Assembly: GCA_030280995.1 (NCBI GenBank) | Contig: JASXTE010000005.1 | Location: 28,998,501-29,062,500 of the forward strand | Reading direction: 5' to 3' | Source: Hemileia vastatrix | Taxonomy: Eukaryota; Basidiomycota; Pucciniomycetes; Pucciniales; Zaghouaniaceae | Length of the DNA stretch: 64,000 nt | Part shown: positions 21,884 to 35,100 of the stretch, piece by piece | Position numbering within the stretch: position 1 is the first letter of the stretch | How the letters are laid out: each line of letters starts with the position of its first letter | Made by a program: the position numbers and the translations under genes | Notes under the pieces: generated by a model | Told to the model about the DNA's origin: nothing | The model's database searches: none | Seen by the model: only the letters and a program-made list of their open reading frames with translations

Positions 21884-23240
21884 ATGCCTTGTCATCATAG
21901 ATTATCTCAAAGGCAGAATTTACCCAGCTGTTCATCAAGTACCATTACTCCCTCTTTCCCCCGCTCAGCTGAGAAATCAAAGACTGTTTAACTAAAAAAA
22001 GATGGTAATCTCATACTTATCCACTGCCTAAAAACAAAAACTCTTTATTTTTTTTGTTTCGGTACTGAGAATGCAACTAAAGTAGGTTGTCCCCCTGAAT
22101 CAAAAGTCAATGGCTATTATCTAATGGTAAATGAATTATAAAATAAGACAAAGAGAAGGATAGATCTTTTACCTAAACAGAATTCTAAATGCTTTAAGAA
22201 ATATTGAGCTGAATACAAGAAGGCAAAGACTCTTTCATTTTCTACTGGTTTTGGTATTGCTGAAATTGATATCAGTAAGAGCATAAAATCCAAATATGAT
22301 AAAATTGAATCTCTATTTTCATACTTTAAAGAGATGGACACTATTTTTGGAGAGCAAGCTGATGTTAATCCTGCCAAAATGTTGGATGGTGAAGATTCTA
22401 TCTCCAAACATGATGTCAAAAGAAATCTTTTCCCATCCTCTTCCTCCACTCAAGCCTCCCCTGTTCTAAATTAAAAAAATCTAGATAGCTTTCCAATAGA
22501 TCCTTTTGTTGATATAAACCAACATGATCCCACTCCAGTAAGTTTATATTTCTTGTATATTTGTTTTATTTTTTTTATTTCTAAAAAGGTAATGAACAAA
22601 ACCCAGGATCTTCAAGCAAGTGAGTCTGAAGCTAGCATCAATGATGAAGAGGAAATTTTCACCTCCAAAAAAAAGCAAAGACAATCAAGTACTTTAAACT
22701 TCAACAGTCATAGAAAGAAAAACAGAGATAGTTTCTCCCAAACACCTTTTTATTCCATTGATGATTTTCCACAGAAAAGTGAGTCTGGTAAGGGATAGCA
22801 TACCTCTTAATAATTAAGTGAGCTTTTCTTTTATTTTGTTAATATTCCTTTCACTCTTGGTAGAGTTGAAGCTGCAAGAGATACTCTCAAATTTCAAAAA
22901 AAAATATGAGCTCTCATTACAAAGGGATGATTGGGAACAAGACTTGGAAGAGAAGTTATTTGAGCTTTTTTTACAGAGATATGGAAGGGTACAAGACTTG
23001 GAGGAGAAGAAATTTGAAATTTCTTTAAAGAGGAATGAGAGGGCACATGAATTGGAGGAGAAGAAAATCAAGATAAAGAAAGAGGAGAAGGCTCTTGAGT
23101 ACAATTTCCTATTGGATCAAATAAAACTCAAGTATCAACTTGAAGAAGGTTTAAAAAAGAAATATTTCTTGAGAGATTTTGTTAAAGCTAATAAATCTAT
23201 TGAGGAAATTGAACGCTTAATGAAAATTTTTGATAGCTAG
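21884..23240 (+). pseudogene. PIF/Harbinger partner protein (SANT/NAM-associated type), pseudogene
   Basis: One frame from ATG 21884 to about 22538 carries a recognisable segment (KKAKTLSFSTGFGIAEIDI, then KYDKIESLFSYFKEMDTIFG) typical of the trihelix/NAM-like DNA-binding partner of fungal Harbinger transposases. At least four in-frame stops break it. Introns are likely at about 22539-22590 (GTAAGTTT to CTAAAAAG) and 22788-22862 (GTAAGG to TTGGTAG). The last exon (to TAG 23238-23240) is a strongly charged coiled coil with three EDLEEK/HELEEK-like repeats. In Harbinger elements this second protein helps the DDE transposase enter the nucleus and bind ends. It faces the DDE gene at 25761-26604. 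Confidence 0.7.
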
Positions 23241-24609
23241 TTTTTTTATTTTATTTACAAATTTTTCTTGATATAATGCATTAAAGCTAATAATCAATCC
23301 TTGGCACACAATCCTCACTGAGATTTGAAAACTTAACCACAGGAAATCTAGGGGTGAAATGCTAGAAATCCCCTCCTCTGAACTTAAGAGTGTCCCTTTA
23401 TTATGCCAGGTTTATGAATACTTTAAAAGCATAAGTAAATTAGAGTTAGATTTAAATTTATACTCAGATTGTTCCAAAAATAAACCTCAATTGATCTCAA
23501 GTTATGGATAAGTAGAAGTTCACCCCCTGATTTCCTGTGGTTTTACTTGAAGAATAATGTTTCCATGACCCCTTTATAACTGAAAAATTTGTTTTTTTAT
23601 TGAGTATCAATTTTATATTCATAAAGAATTTCTCTAAACTCAGCAGATTTTTTACTTGAGGAATAAGTTTTGTAATTTGTTTTGACAATATCCTCCCCTG
23701 CTATTTACCATAACAGGGGGTGGGGATCACCATTTTTTTTCTAAGTCAGAAAAATATTTTTGAAAAAAAAATGGCAATACCCTCGCCTTTGGTTTAATGA
23801 AGAAGGGGCATAGATTTCTAAAATTTATGTTCATTGCATAAATTAACATGAAAACAAGTCATATAAGATAATTAAAAAACCTAAATTAATGAGAATTCAA
23901 GTAAAAATGTGAGTGGAAATTTTCTGTGACCAAAGTCAATGAAATCAAACACAAATTTATACATGAACCCCATGAGAAAAACATATTTCCTCATGATTAC
24001 CATTGAACAACAAATGGCCAATGGCTCATTAATTTAGGAAAGTAGATTATCATATATGACTTGTAAAATGTTAATTTGTGAAACTAAAATAAATTTTGAC
24101 AATCTATGTTACACCCCATACTTCTTCTTTCAATCCTAATGTTTTTTTGCTTTACCTCATCTTTTTCTCTTACCTTATTAATCCTATTTACCAGCTTCCT
24201 ATTGATTTGAAATTAACATCTGAAATGTGTGAATTCTTCACAGGAATCTAAGCCAGATGGTGCTTTAGTTGTCTGGTGATTGTGAGGATTCAAATACCAA
24301 ATTGTTGCAATTATTGAATTTCTTATTCAAAATTTAATAATGCATCAATGGTCTGGAAAGTATAGACCATGGCCTTTTGTAAATGAGAAGGGTGAGGGGA
24401 TAGGAATACCAGCTTTTGGATTAATGTATGAAAATATTCCAAATGTGAGTGAGTTGAGATTGTCTTTACCCATGAGAATTTTGTTATAAAAAACCAAAAA
24501 ATTAAAATTAAAAACACCCCAAATTTATTTTTGATTCAGCTTGAACTGTAATTTTTTTTTTTTAATATTCTGTAAAAAAAAAAAATACAAAATAATGTTA
24601 ATAAAAATT
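23241..24609. other. Non-coding Harbinger interior
   Basis: No gene seen. A block around 23690-23810 (GGGGTGGGGATCACCA..., ATGGCAATACCCTCGCC) is loosely repeated at 58900-59000 after the second partner fragment, indicating two related Harbinger copies. Confidence 0.5.
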
Positions 24610-25345
24610 ATAAAATTTTTCTTTTACAAACTCCCATATTACCCCTCCATTTTTGCCTCATTTCCCTCTTTTTGGTGTCCTCAAACCCCCCTCCCCCTTC
24701 TTGATCTCCTCAAAATCTTCTTACCCCTCTTTTTCACAGGATCCTCATCCCTTTCCCCCCCTTGAGGAGCCTTTTTCCCCCTTCAAGCACCTCTTTCCCC
24801 TTCATTAGGCTGCCTCCTCCCTCTCCTCCTCCACCCTCCCCCTCCCTCCTCCCTCCTCCCTTCATTCCTTACCTTTTCCCCATAGCTATATACCTAAATG
24901 AGTTGCTAATAAATATTTTTAGGGATAAAAGGGGGAGGAGCCAAGAAAATGGGGAGTGGGGAGGGGGGAGAAGTATAAGGGGGTAGTGGGGAGAGGGGGA
25001 GGCAGTGGAGGGGATAGGGGGAGGCAGTGGAGGGGATAGAGGGAGGCAGTGGAGGGGATAGGGGGATGAGGGGGGGTGGGAGAGGGGTGAAGCGGCCTAA
25101 AGGGGGGAAAAGGGATTAAAGGGGGAGTATAGGCAGCCTAAAGAGGGCTAAAAAATTGAACGCCTAAAGGGAATAAAAGGTGGGGAAAGGTGTGGAAAGG
25201 TGTGGAAAGGTGAGGAAGCGAGTAAGGGGGGAAAGGGCGGATTGAGGCAGTCAAAAAAGGGGAGAAGGAGGAGAAAAGAGGACAAGAGAGAAAAGAGGGA
25301 GAAAAAAGAGGGAGAAAAAAGAGGGAGACAAAAGAGGGAGAGAAA
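24610..25345. repeat. Pyrimidine tract followed by purine tract with minisatellites
   Basis: 24620-24880 is strongly C/T-rich and 24925-25345 strongly G/A-rich on the plus strand. The purine part holds a 22-bp unit (GGCAGTGGAGGGGATAGGGG) at 25001, 25023 and 25045, an 11-bp GGTGTGGAAA-type repeat at 25190-25215, and a 14-bp AGAGGGAGAAAAAA repeat at 25280-25345. Apparent frames here are low-complexity artefacts. A similar C/T then G/A switch occurs at 56740-57440 in the other Harbinger debris. Confidence 0.8.
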
Positions 25346-25760
25346 AAAAATTACTTTAACCTTTAACAAAAAAAATTGAAGCACTTACAAAATAAAAATA
25401 ACCAAAAAAAACCCCCCCCCAAAAAAAAGAAAGATGTTTAGCAAATAAAAAATAAATAAAAATGAAAAAAATGACCTACCTGGTGAGATGAGTTAAAAAA
25501 ATGCAACCAAAATATTTGAGGGATGTTTGAGGAGAGGAGGAAGAGGATATGAGTAAAGAATGAAAAAAGAAACACTGAAAAAATACGCAATTTCAGAAAA
25601 TATGTGAATTCATGTTGAGCTGGTGAAAGAACATCAATGAGCCATTTAAAAAAGAGATATTCACCATAAATTCAAAAAAAAAGAGTATGTCAAAAAAAAA
25701 TACCAATACAATTGAATAAAGTATAGAAAGTGGACATTTGGAGAGTATGAAAACAAAAAA

Positions 25761-26604
25761 TTAAAAGGGTTGTGTGTCAAAATGGTGGAGGGTGATTGGC
25801 ATAATGAAAGAGCGTGTGCCAGTTGAATGAACATTTTGTGATTCAAGGGATGGGAGAGCCAGTGCTGGTGCAGGATCCTCTTCTTCATAAAGATCATTCC
25901 ACTCATCCTTTAAATCTGCTAGGATCTTGTGGAGTATAACGCAAGTCATTATCCAATGATTTACAGTTTTTTTTTCCATTTTTTTGAAAATGGATTCTGA
26001 GTTCCTGGAAACTAGAAAAACTTCCCTTTAAAATACCAATAGCATCTTCAATCTGTACTCTTGATTGGGAAAGGTTATAATTAAAAGTGGTTTTGGGGTC
26101 ATTTTCTAAAGTTGTGCCACAGAAAGCAGGTATACTGTACTTTTAACTTTCATATTCTGAGTCTGAAAGGAGGTACTGAGATTTGTCAAAGTATGAGTCG
26201 GGACTTTGAGAAATCCTCATTCTTTGGAAGACGGAAGAGTCATGACATTTGCCAGGGCAGCCACTATGAAAAGCAAGATACTTTTTTATGAAATCACATA
26301 CAAGTTGAACAGCAATAGAGTATCTACAAAGAAGACTATAAGTTAGTTTATGAAAGATAGAAAATTGGAGAGCATTTTGAAGAAACCTTTTTTTGTGATA
26401 AAAATAGTGGTTCCATCATGAGCAGGCTTTTGACTCAAAGGTATAGTTGTACAATCAACAAAACCTACACATCCATGGAAACATTCAGCTTGCATTACTT
26501 GAGAGGATTCAAGTCGCTGTTGTGGAGCTGTCCAAGAAAGAGTTTGAGACTTGAGAGTAAAGATAGCAATTATGCAGTGCTTGGTGTATAATATGAGTAC
26601 CATA
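25761..26604 (-). pseudogene. PIF/Harbinger DDE transposase, C-terminal half (interrupted by the giant element)
   Basis: Minus-strand protein fragments read LYTKHC, then GCVGFVDCTTIPLSQKPAHD (first catalytic Asp in FVD), then HSGCPGKCHDSSVF (second Asp), YLLSDSEY, SRVQIEDAIGILKG (catalytic Glu) and a C-terminal WIMTCVILHKILADL with an acidic tail. These are the motifs of the DDE_4/Harbinger family in order. It is broken by at least three frame changes or stops. It starts abruptly at the ATA duplication bordering the giant element. The missing N-half, in the same orientation, lies at 55063-55477, and the junction reads through the family motif GYGT when the insertion is ignored. Confidence 0.9.
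26602..26604. repeat. Target site duplication of the giant element, left (ATA)
   Basis: Matches 55063-55065. Removing the element and one copy restores GGATATGGTAC, which codes the expected G-Y-G-T of the transposase. Confidence 0.88.
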
Positions 26605-26645
26605 CACCACAGAAAATTTGGGGGGGGTATTGCTAGCAATACCCC
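26605..26645 (+). repeat. Left terminal inverted repeat of the giant element
   Basis: CACCACAGAAAATTT, then eight G that run into a perfect 22-bp palindrome (GGGGTATTGCT plus its reverse complement, 26624-26645). It pairs with 55023-55062, differing at a few bases and in the length of the G run. Beyond it (26646-26700) come several GTTGGAA-type short repeats, possibly subterminal transposase sites. Confidence 0.88.
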
Positions 26646-27500
26646 TCATTTAAAAATGTTGGGAAGTGGTTGGAAAGCTGTTGGAAGGCTGTTGGGAGTT
26701 CATTGTGAAACCAGATTTAAATTAATTGGACAAAGATTTGGTAATCAGTTAGACCTAGGTTCAACCAAACTCAATCACAGGTTTCTTGGAGCTTGGTGAT
26801 TACTTTGATTTTGAGCTGAGCACAGATTGAGCAAAGCTTGAACATATCACTTAACATATCATAATATTCACTTTCCCATCTTGTGGAAAGCAAAATTTGA
26901 TATTTGTTCTAAGAATATCTACATATATTTTCTTGCCAAGTTGGTAACAGAAGGTTAAACTGTAGTATCTCAATTATTACACTAGACTACATAGATATTT
27001 GATAAAACATACAATTCAAATCAATTTTAATATTATTGAGATCACCATAAGTGTCTGTCCAAAGACTTACAAAAAGTATGTTAGTATCAAGACATCGTTC
27101 TAGGTAGTAGTTTCAATTTGGATTATGAACTGACATCTAAAGCATTTTACTATTAGACAGAAACATAAATAAGTGTAATAAGAGTGAAATTATTCTATTT
27201 TGTGATTATAATGTAACAATAAAGCACATTTTTATTGAGAAAATTTTTCTTCCTCCACAAACCAAAATTTACTCTATAGGCTCAAGATTTATTTTTAAGC
27301 CATATTATTCATTTCAGTTATCATTGATTTACTTCCAATATTTATTAAAAAGATAATAATAATACATGTGAAAGAATTATGAGCTTAGCATAGCATATGC
27401 TAAAAAGTTATTTTGTCGTTTTATTCAAAACTGATTATTCATTTTTTGCTTCAATTCATCTTTTAACAACCACTATCTTCAGATACTATTCTTACTTAAT
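26646..27500. other. Left subterminal region, no gene seen
   Basis: AT-rich apart from short GTTGG repeats near its start. It probably holds the promoter of the SNF2 gene, but no element was assigned. Confidence 0.5.
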
Positions 27501-29929
27501 ATGTCAAGTCTCAGATGTGTTGGACAGTTCTCAATAACAATCGATCAAATTTATATGAATTTAATTTCAAGATTTCAAAACTCACCGACCCCCACGATTT
27601 TACAGCGAGGCCATTCGGATGTTCATATTTTTGGACTATTTGAAGAAAGAAAACCAACCCTTGTCGGTAATCTTTCTCAAGTGCAGAGTCAGCACATTGG
27701 ACCACTATTGGGTGACATTGGCTCTGGATCTCACCATTTAAACCAAAGAAGTGCCTTGAATCCTATGAAGCCTTTCTATTTTCATGCTTACTTGGTTCCA
27801 GTTTTTGGTAATCAGTATCAACTTTGGGGATGCCTCTTATCTTCAAGTACACTAATCAGTCTTGCTAAAGAAGCATTTTCTTCTGCACAAATCGATTTAT
27901 GTCCAATCCTGAACTACGACTCCACTATCTTTTTTAATATCCCGCATGTAATTTTTGAAGGCTCTTTCCAAATATCTCAGAGTACTCAAGATTGGAAAGC
28001 TGATCAACTTATCCGAGGAATCAAAACAGTTCTCAAAACACATCAACTTCAAGAAATAAATTTTATGATTGACAATGAACGAATGTTAAAGGAAAAGTTG
28101 GATATCATGTGGAGGCACCAGGACAACCATTGGCTTAGAACTGGATTCAATGACTATAAAGATCAGTTTCCTAACAATCAATTAACGCCTGAAGGAAACG
28201 GGTCAATACTTGCTGATGATATGGGTTTGGGAAAGACACTTTCAACTCTTTCACTTATAAGTGCAACTCAAGGTGAAGCAAGACAATTCCAGGTATTGGA
28301 AAATCAAGAAGGTATTAATTGGAGTTCAGCCACACTGATTATATGCCCCCTGGCAACACTATCGAATTGGATCAATAAAATAAGTGTGCACTTTGAAGAT
28401 AATGTGCTTCCTTTCAAGGTTCTTTATGGGAAGGATTGTCAAAATACTAATGTCAATGAGCTACAGGACACTGCTATTGTTTTAACGACCTATGAAATAG
28501 CTAGCCCAACGATGTCAAAAAATCAAAGCCAAAAAAAGATACCGGTGACTCAAATGCACTTTTGGTATTGAGTTGTTTTAGATGAAGCTCAGTTAGTGCC
28601 CATTTCTATATCTAAAACTTAAAACTTAATCTTTATAATCAATTTTTATAAATATTCTTTTAGTTACATTAAAAATCCTTACTCGCAGAGGGCTCAAACA
28701 ATATTTGACTTGGAATCCCAACACCGACTATGCTTGACTGGAACTCCACTTCAGAACAGGCCCACTGACCTTCAAAGTCTCATATTTTTTCTTAGAATCG
28801 AAAAGTGGCAAGAAGACTGGTTATGGAAGAATTTCCTTTTTCCAGGTTTGCAAAAAGGAAAGGCTAATTCTATTAAATCAATCACTCACTTAATGAAAGT
28901 CATAAGCCTACGTAGAACAAAGGATGCAATTTTGTCTCTTCCAAAAAAGATTCAAAGGGGGATATCGGTTCAATTAGAAGATCCATGGAGGTCTAAACTT
29001 GATGTGCTTCAAGAAGAATTCACTGAGCGATATGGGCCCTCCAGAAGCACTGACTTCCCTTGGGACTCATCTGAGTTTCTAAGAGAGCTGATGATTTTAA
29101 GAAAATTCTGCAACCATCCAATCTACAAAAATCTGGATGAAACTCGAACTTTTGATTTCACCTGGCAGCATTCCGCAAAGATTTGTCATCTTATAGGCCA
29201 CTTAAATAACTTTTTTTCTGGTGAAAGGGGTATAAATTTTCCAAAAGCTGTTATATTCTCCAACCTTGCAGACTTTTTGCAGATGTAAGCAATTCTATAA
29301 TGAATTGTTTCACAAAATTGTGTTGGCTTATTAAAAACAATTTTCTAATATTTCAAAATAGAATAAAAATGGCTTTAGATGACCACAATATTAGGTATAC
29401 CCAGCTTACGGGTGAACTCAGTAGGACAAAGCGAGACAAAAATATGCATGAATTCCATTTTAATAAAAATTGCCAAGTTTTGGTTGGAACAATTCAGGCT
29501 GCATGAGTGGGTATAGATCTCAGGTGTGCTCAAAATGTATATATAATGGTGAGCTCAATGTCTTTTATTTCATATTAAGAACAAAAATATTAAATTTTTT
29601 ATATGTTCAATGTTGAAATAGGAGCCAAATTGGAATCCAGCAGTTGAGCAACAGGCTGTTGATCGGCTGTATAGAATGGGGCAGCAAAATGAAGTAAATG
29701 TTTTGAATTATTTTGTACAAGGAAGTATAGAATTCAGCATGTATAAGATTCAAAGGAAAAAAATGGAGCTAACAATGTAAGCCAAATTTCATTTCTATAA
29801 ATTTTAATGATAATAGTAATCATTAAAATTATGTTTTTGTTTTCAAGGCTAAGTGTCCCAAACAGTGGAAATGAGGAGTATGAGTGTGCAAACCTATTAT
29901 TAAGGGAGTTTGTCAATCACTCACATTAG
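27501..29929 (+). pseudogene. SNF2-family ATPase (Rad5/Rad16-like group), decayed
   Basis: Starts at ATG 27501. An N-terminal region of unclear homology is followed by helicase motif I ILADDMGLGKT (about 28208-28238), motif Ia LIICPLATLSNW, then VVLDEAQ (motif II, preceded by an in-frame TGA at 28569), LCLTGTPLQNRPTDLQSL (motif III), SLRRTKDAILSLPKK, LRKFCNHP, AVIFSNL, YTQLTGELSR, a second in-frame TGA at about 29503 where a Gly is expected before VGIDL, then NWNPAVEQQAVDRLYRMGQ (motif VI). Likely introns lie at about 28590-28665, 29287-29360, 29550-29620 and 29777-29848. The end at 29929 overlaps the end of the converging neighbour. Such ATPases remodel chromatin or strip proteins from DNA. 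Two stops and a damaged motif II context mean a pseudogene, although all motifs are still easily read. Confidence 0.9.
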
Positions 29930-31033
29930 AGGAAGGAAGAATTTCAAGGAGAGCAGGTAAATTTATGGGATTTTGAGGATTTAAAAGTCTGAGCTGTTGA
30001 GGATTTAGAGATTCAAGATATAAGGGAGAATAACAGTCATTCGGCAAATCCCGGGGGACATAAGAAGGATTAAGGTTAGGGGATAATGTTGAAACCAAAC
30101 TGATTCTTTTGTACAAGGCCAAGTCCTTTAGCACACTTCCAGAGTAGGTTGAATTATCTCGAATATCAAAGTGTTGTTGGTCAAGATATTGTGCAACTTT
30201 AGAAAAATCTTCAGACCTCCATTGCATTAAGATACGTCTTAACGATCCATCATTATCAATTTCGGTGTCTGAACAACACTTGATGTTTGTGAAAAGGTTG
30301 TGATAAGTTTCACAATGTGGAAGTTGTTTAAGAAGTTTAGTTCGGTTAACTGAATTCTAAGAATCTCTGTTATTTTAAATAAAGGTCATAAATAAAAACG
30401 GTTGAAAAAAAAGGGATTTTCATACTTTTTTTTTATTCTATATTTATGCTTTCTCACTTTGATTATTTCTTGAGAGCTATGAGAATCCTTCCCAAGTCTT
30501 AATCTATCAGCATGACCTAAAAACCAATGGTAAAGAACTCCTATTTGATTTGAGAAGCTAATTTGAGTTGAGTCAATTGGATATGCAATCAAATTATTGG
30601 TTTTTAAGGCATTGTCCCAGTGTTTAATGAGAATATTTGCCAAGACCTCGTTCCATTTGTCAAACCAATCTAGGTTCCAAGCGAAAGTTGATCCTGGGAA
30701 ACCACACATGCGAAGGTTCTCAATAAAAGATTCACGGAAAATTGGTGGAGACTTTTCCGAAACCGCTGAATTTGATTCTGGATGAGGTAGTTCAAAGGCA
30801 ATGTTGCAAGAATTCATGTCGAATGATGAAAATCTGTCTAATTGCTCTTCAGTAGGTTTTTGTTTCCATCCATTTGATTCTGGTGACATATCCAAAAGTG
30901 AACGAAAAAAATTGTGTATAGATCTACAAAAGTGAGAATTGAATGGAGGCAAAGTCTCATTAAAAATTCTATTAAGTGTTCTTGTGTTTGTGGGCAGGTT
31001 TCCATGAGGAAAGTAAGAGCTACTAGGGTTCAT
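29913..31033 (-). pseudogene. Unrecognised protein family, member A (minus strand)
   Basis: The main exon starts at ATG 31033 and runs to 30386, with FIENLRMCGFPGSTFAWNLD, KWNEVLANILIKHWDNAL, YHWFLGHADRLRLGK and a basic RKHKYRIKKK. It continues, after a likely intron and frame change, through MQWRSEDF...FDIRDNSTYSGS to a stop at 29913. Its layout matches the gene at 36349-37515 (GF..FAFNW, W..V...CTRWLTTL, KWVVNKGKEMIRLFG, basic KRYRTK, then a late domain). I do not recognise a named domain. It converges on the SNF2 gene with a 17-bp overlap. Confidence 0.6.
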
Positions 31034-32108
31034 AAATAATTAGATTAAGAAAGTGTTCAATTAAATTAAACAAAGAGGAAGGATAAATTGTTGAGCTCCA
31101 AAACTTTATGATCAAAGTTGATTTAAGGAGAAATATCACAAAAATTAAGAATAAGAAATATTTCAACTTTATGGAATTATAATATGCATAAATTATATTT
31201 TTATATGCAACTTGAAATCAAAAGGAATGGTATAAAATAAAGAGAATTATTATGTGATAAAAGCAGACTCATTTAAGAAACGGATTTTTTTTTCTTTTCA
31301 AAAAATTCTTCCACAAAAATAATTTGTTAAATGTGAGGCTATGTTCATTTTTTGATTATCAAAAAATTATTTTTGGTCCAATATGATAGTAATACATATT
31401 CTATTGAGTAATTTTTTTCAACCTGAATAAATAGACTAGAGTGTCACTTCATCACATTTATGTATGAAAAGTTATACAAGGTTTCAGCTTTTATGTAATT
31501 CTTTAAGGTTTACACTTTTAAAGCATCTATTATTTGAGTATTTTTGATTTTTTCTTTATAGAAAATTCTACCTAGTACAGACCAATTTTCAAAATGAAAG
31601 AAATATGTTTGTGATTGTTTTTTACAAAATATTAACCTTATTTTTGGGTTTAACTTTGATTTTTGGGGTAATTTTTTAAATAATTATGTTAAAAATATGG
31701 ATTACTTTTCTTATAGTCCATAACTAAGAATTTTTATCAAAATCAAATAATTATAGGGTAGTTAGATATAACTCAGAAGGCATTTGATAGAAAAATAATT
31801 AAGATGCTTGTGCGTACAACAGAATTTTTTCTATGATAGAAAATATTCTGATAAACATGCATGCATTGTTGTACAAATGCAGAGAGTATACAGAATACAA
31901 ATAAAGTAGACTGCATAACTTTAAATTAATATATAATTTATCTGATTAAAAATTAAACATTTAAACTTAAATAATTTCAACACATATTCCATTATATTCT
32001 TTTGATAAAAAAATGTAGCTTATATTAGCTAGTGCCTTTCAAAAAAAGGAATACCTTCAATCGGTAACTTCGAATAGCTAACTTATTCCTACATTTATCA
32101 CAATTACA
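31034..32108. other. Divergent intergenic region, no gene seen
   Basis: Separates the minus-strand gene from the plus-strand Tnp2 gene. It is about 75-80% A+T and likely carries two promoters. No specific motif was identified. Confidence 0.5.
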
Positions 32109-35100
32109 ATGCCTCCATTTTTTCATGTATGTCAATGTCAAGATCTTGGATGTGTCAATAGAAAGTATCAAACTTCTTCTGGGTCCTTTGAAGTTGGTAT
32201 GGCTTTCAAAAGCTCCAATGCTTATGCAAAACATCAAGAGGAAAGAAATAGGAAGGCCCAGATGGTTATTTCTTCCAACAATCCACTTAACATTGGAAGT
32301 TCCCGCTCCACAGAAACAGTAAGCTGTATATCTATAGTTCAATGTGATAATTAAAGTCTTTATGATGTTTCAATGATTTATTACATAGGGGCAGTTGCTA
32401 TTGGGGGCAGAAGTATCTTCAACAGTCTCTAGAAACTCAAATCTTGGGGAACGGTATAGCCAAATAATTATGTGGCAAGCAGCAAAGCTTTCTCTGATTC
32501 ATCATTTGAGCAAAGAAGGTTGTAATCAATTTTTGAATGAAGAAATTAAGAAGCTCAAACTTCTAGGTGATAGTGGAATACTGGATTCTGATAGCATTGT
32601 CCACCTGGTCCCATGCTCGATAGATACAGTTTTTAGTCGATTAAAGCTCAATCAATCATTTTTCACTAAAACATGCTGTCCTAAATGCTTTGCTCTTTAT
32701 GAGTATAACTCTGAATCTCAACCATCTATACTATGTTGCAATCAACCGTTTCTTTCATCATCAAAGCGCTATTTAAAAATGTTTGGAGCAGGACAAATTG
32801 CAGTTAAATGTGATGAAAGGCTGTATATGATGGAGGAACATCAAGAACATGTAAAATACTTATCTCTTAAACATTTCATCACCATTCTTTTATTGACTGG
32901 CTTAAGGAAAAGATCAAACTGTTCAAATTTGAGCTTCTGATTGAGAAGAAAACCCCTGTGGCAAAACATGTAGAGTGTGATTTGATGAAGGATGTTTGTG
33001 ATGGTTCAATTTGGAAAAACTTTCCCATAACCACTCCAGCTCTGGATAGCAATGATGATGAATATACGATAACTTCAGGCAAATTAATGTTTAATTTATA
33101 TGTCGACTGGTTTAGGCCTGGTTGCAATAGGATTGGAGGTCATCAGAAGTCTGTAGGCAATATTATGATGGTGTGTATGAACCTACCTCAAGAAGATAGA
33201 TACAAAATGGAAAATCTTGTTTTGTATGCTATTATACCTGGACCAACAGAACCCACAAGTGAACAGCTTAATCACCTTCTAAAACCACTGGTTAATGATC
33301 TACAAACTCTATGGGATGGTATATTGATTGAAAAGACACATCTTTATCCACGAGGCCGGAAATTAAGAGTTGCATTGTTCTCTTTGATAGGTGACATTCC
33401 TGCAATACAAAAATTGGCTGGCTTTTTGAGTCACTCTGCAAAAATGTTCTGCTCTTTCTGTAATATCTCTAAAGATGAAATTAGTGAAAAGAATGTGAGA
33501 AATTTTTCATTACGGAATCATGAGGATCATATGTGCTAGGCAACAAAGTGGAAAAATTCTAAGTCACATTGGGAGCGTGTATCAATTGTTCAAAATCATG
33601 GGGTACAATGGAGTGAGCTGAATAACCTTGAATATTGGAGTCCAACTGAATATTGCTCAATTGATGTTATGCATTCACATATGCTTGGCAACCTAAAAGA
33701 TCACAGTCTAAGCTATTTTCAAATCCAAAATGTGGCAAAAGATCTAGAAAGAAAGCTGGAAAAGGATAAAAATTGGCATGTAAGAGAAGAAGATGATGAT
33801 TTCTTTTCTGATACTTCACTGCACAAACATTCGAAAAAACGTAGAAGTAGCTTAAGAACCACGAATAATGATGATGATGATACAGGACACACGAGACAGC
33901 ACAAGCGGCAAAGACGTACGAGTTCAAGACAGTCATCAAGTCATCATGGACTAGATAATGAAGGATTGGGAACAAATTGATCAAGAAGCCAGAGTAGGTC
34001 ATCCAGCTCCAAATTTATTCCTCCATATAGCGATGTGGCCTCAATACAGTCTCACAGCAGTGACAGTAGGAAAACATTGTATAACTTAAGGCAAAGAAGC
34101 ATTAGCATATCACAGAGTGAAGGATCTCACTCATCAAATGAGACAGCTAGTGATGAAGAAAATAAAAGGAAAGGTAAGGAGAAAGAAAATGAAGGTAGTA
34201 GTAATCCACGAATCACAGCAGCAGAGCTACAGGTTGTATGGAAGATGATTGATCAAGTAAGAAGACCTTCCTGGCTAACACGAGTTCCAAAATCAGTAGG
34301 ATCTAAAAAGGCAGGATCCCTCAAGGCAGCAGAATGGCACATGCTGTATACTCTCTACTTCCCTTTGTCACTTATACCCCTTTGGTTTGAAAAATTTAAA
34401 GAATCTGAATCTTCAGCTTCCTCAGCTGATAAACCAAGAGAATATTATCTTCTCAAGTCACTTGTAACATTATGCTCAATCACCAATTTTTTTACATTAA
34501 AAAATATACAGACTAATGAGCTTAAAGATCTAGATCAATTTCTGTTAGAGTATCGTGAGTGCCTTGAAGAGGGTTGGAAGAATATTAATGCAAAGCCAAA
34601 TCTGCATATCACTCAACATTATCCTGAAATGATAAAGCGTCTTGGTCCACCATCAGGTACAGCTACTTGGTCTGGAGAGCGGGTGAATCATATATTATCT
34701 GAAATTCCAAACAATCACCATCCAAGTATGTAATGTTTGTAAGCAATGATTTAAAAACTCAGCTGTGCTAATTTATTAATATTTACCACAGGAGATATAC
34801 CACCAAAAATGCTCAAAAATTGGTATCGGAAGTCTAGGGTATTAGATCTTGGTGAAGCTGAAGATAATGATAAATGTGAGACTAAAAAAATGCATATTGA
34901 TCTTGATAAACAAAACAAATGGATCCATCTAAGTATGGAATTATTTACTAAATGAGTGAGGGCACGAATGGGAAAAGAAACTTCAAGAGGGGCTTTGACA
35001 CCATCGGAGAAAAGTGGGGATCGGGTAGTTGAAAATGTAGCAAGCATATTGATACATGGAAAGAGGTTTACTAGTTACCATCGACACATTGCTAATTCAA

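Noticed and set aside
21592..21900. 102-codon frame as the N-terminus of the Harbinger partner
   Set aside because: It is in a different frame from the partner and has no similarity to SANT/Myb motifs; its end merely overlaps the ATG at 21884.
24541..25384. Frames of 74-78 codons in the C/T- and G/A-rich tracts
   Set aside because: Low-complexity Pro/Ser/Leu translations of simple repeats, no initiation context or domain.
20170..26645. The palindromic ends at 20208 and 26605 as the inverted termini of the Harbinger element between them
   Set aside because: The same CACCACAG terminus interrupts E3 at 61833 and the DDE gene at 26605 and 55062, and the sequence outside the DDE gene belongs to the X family. 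The ends therefore belong to X, not to Harbinger.
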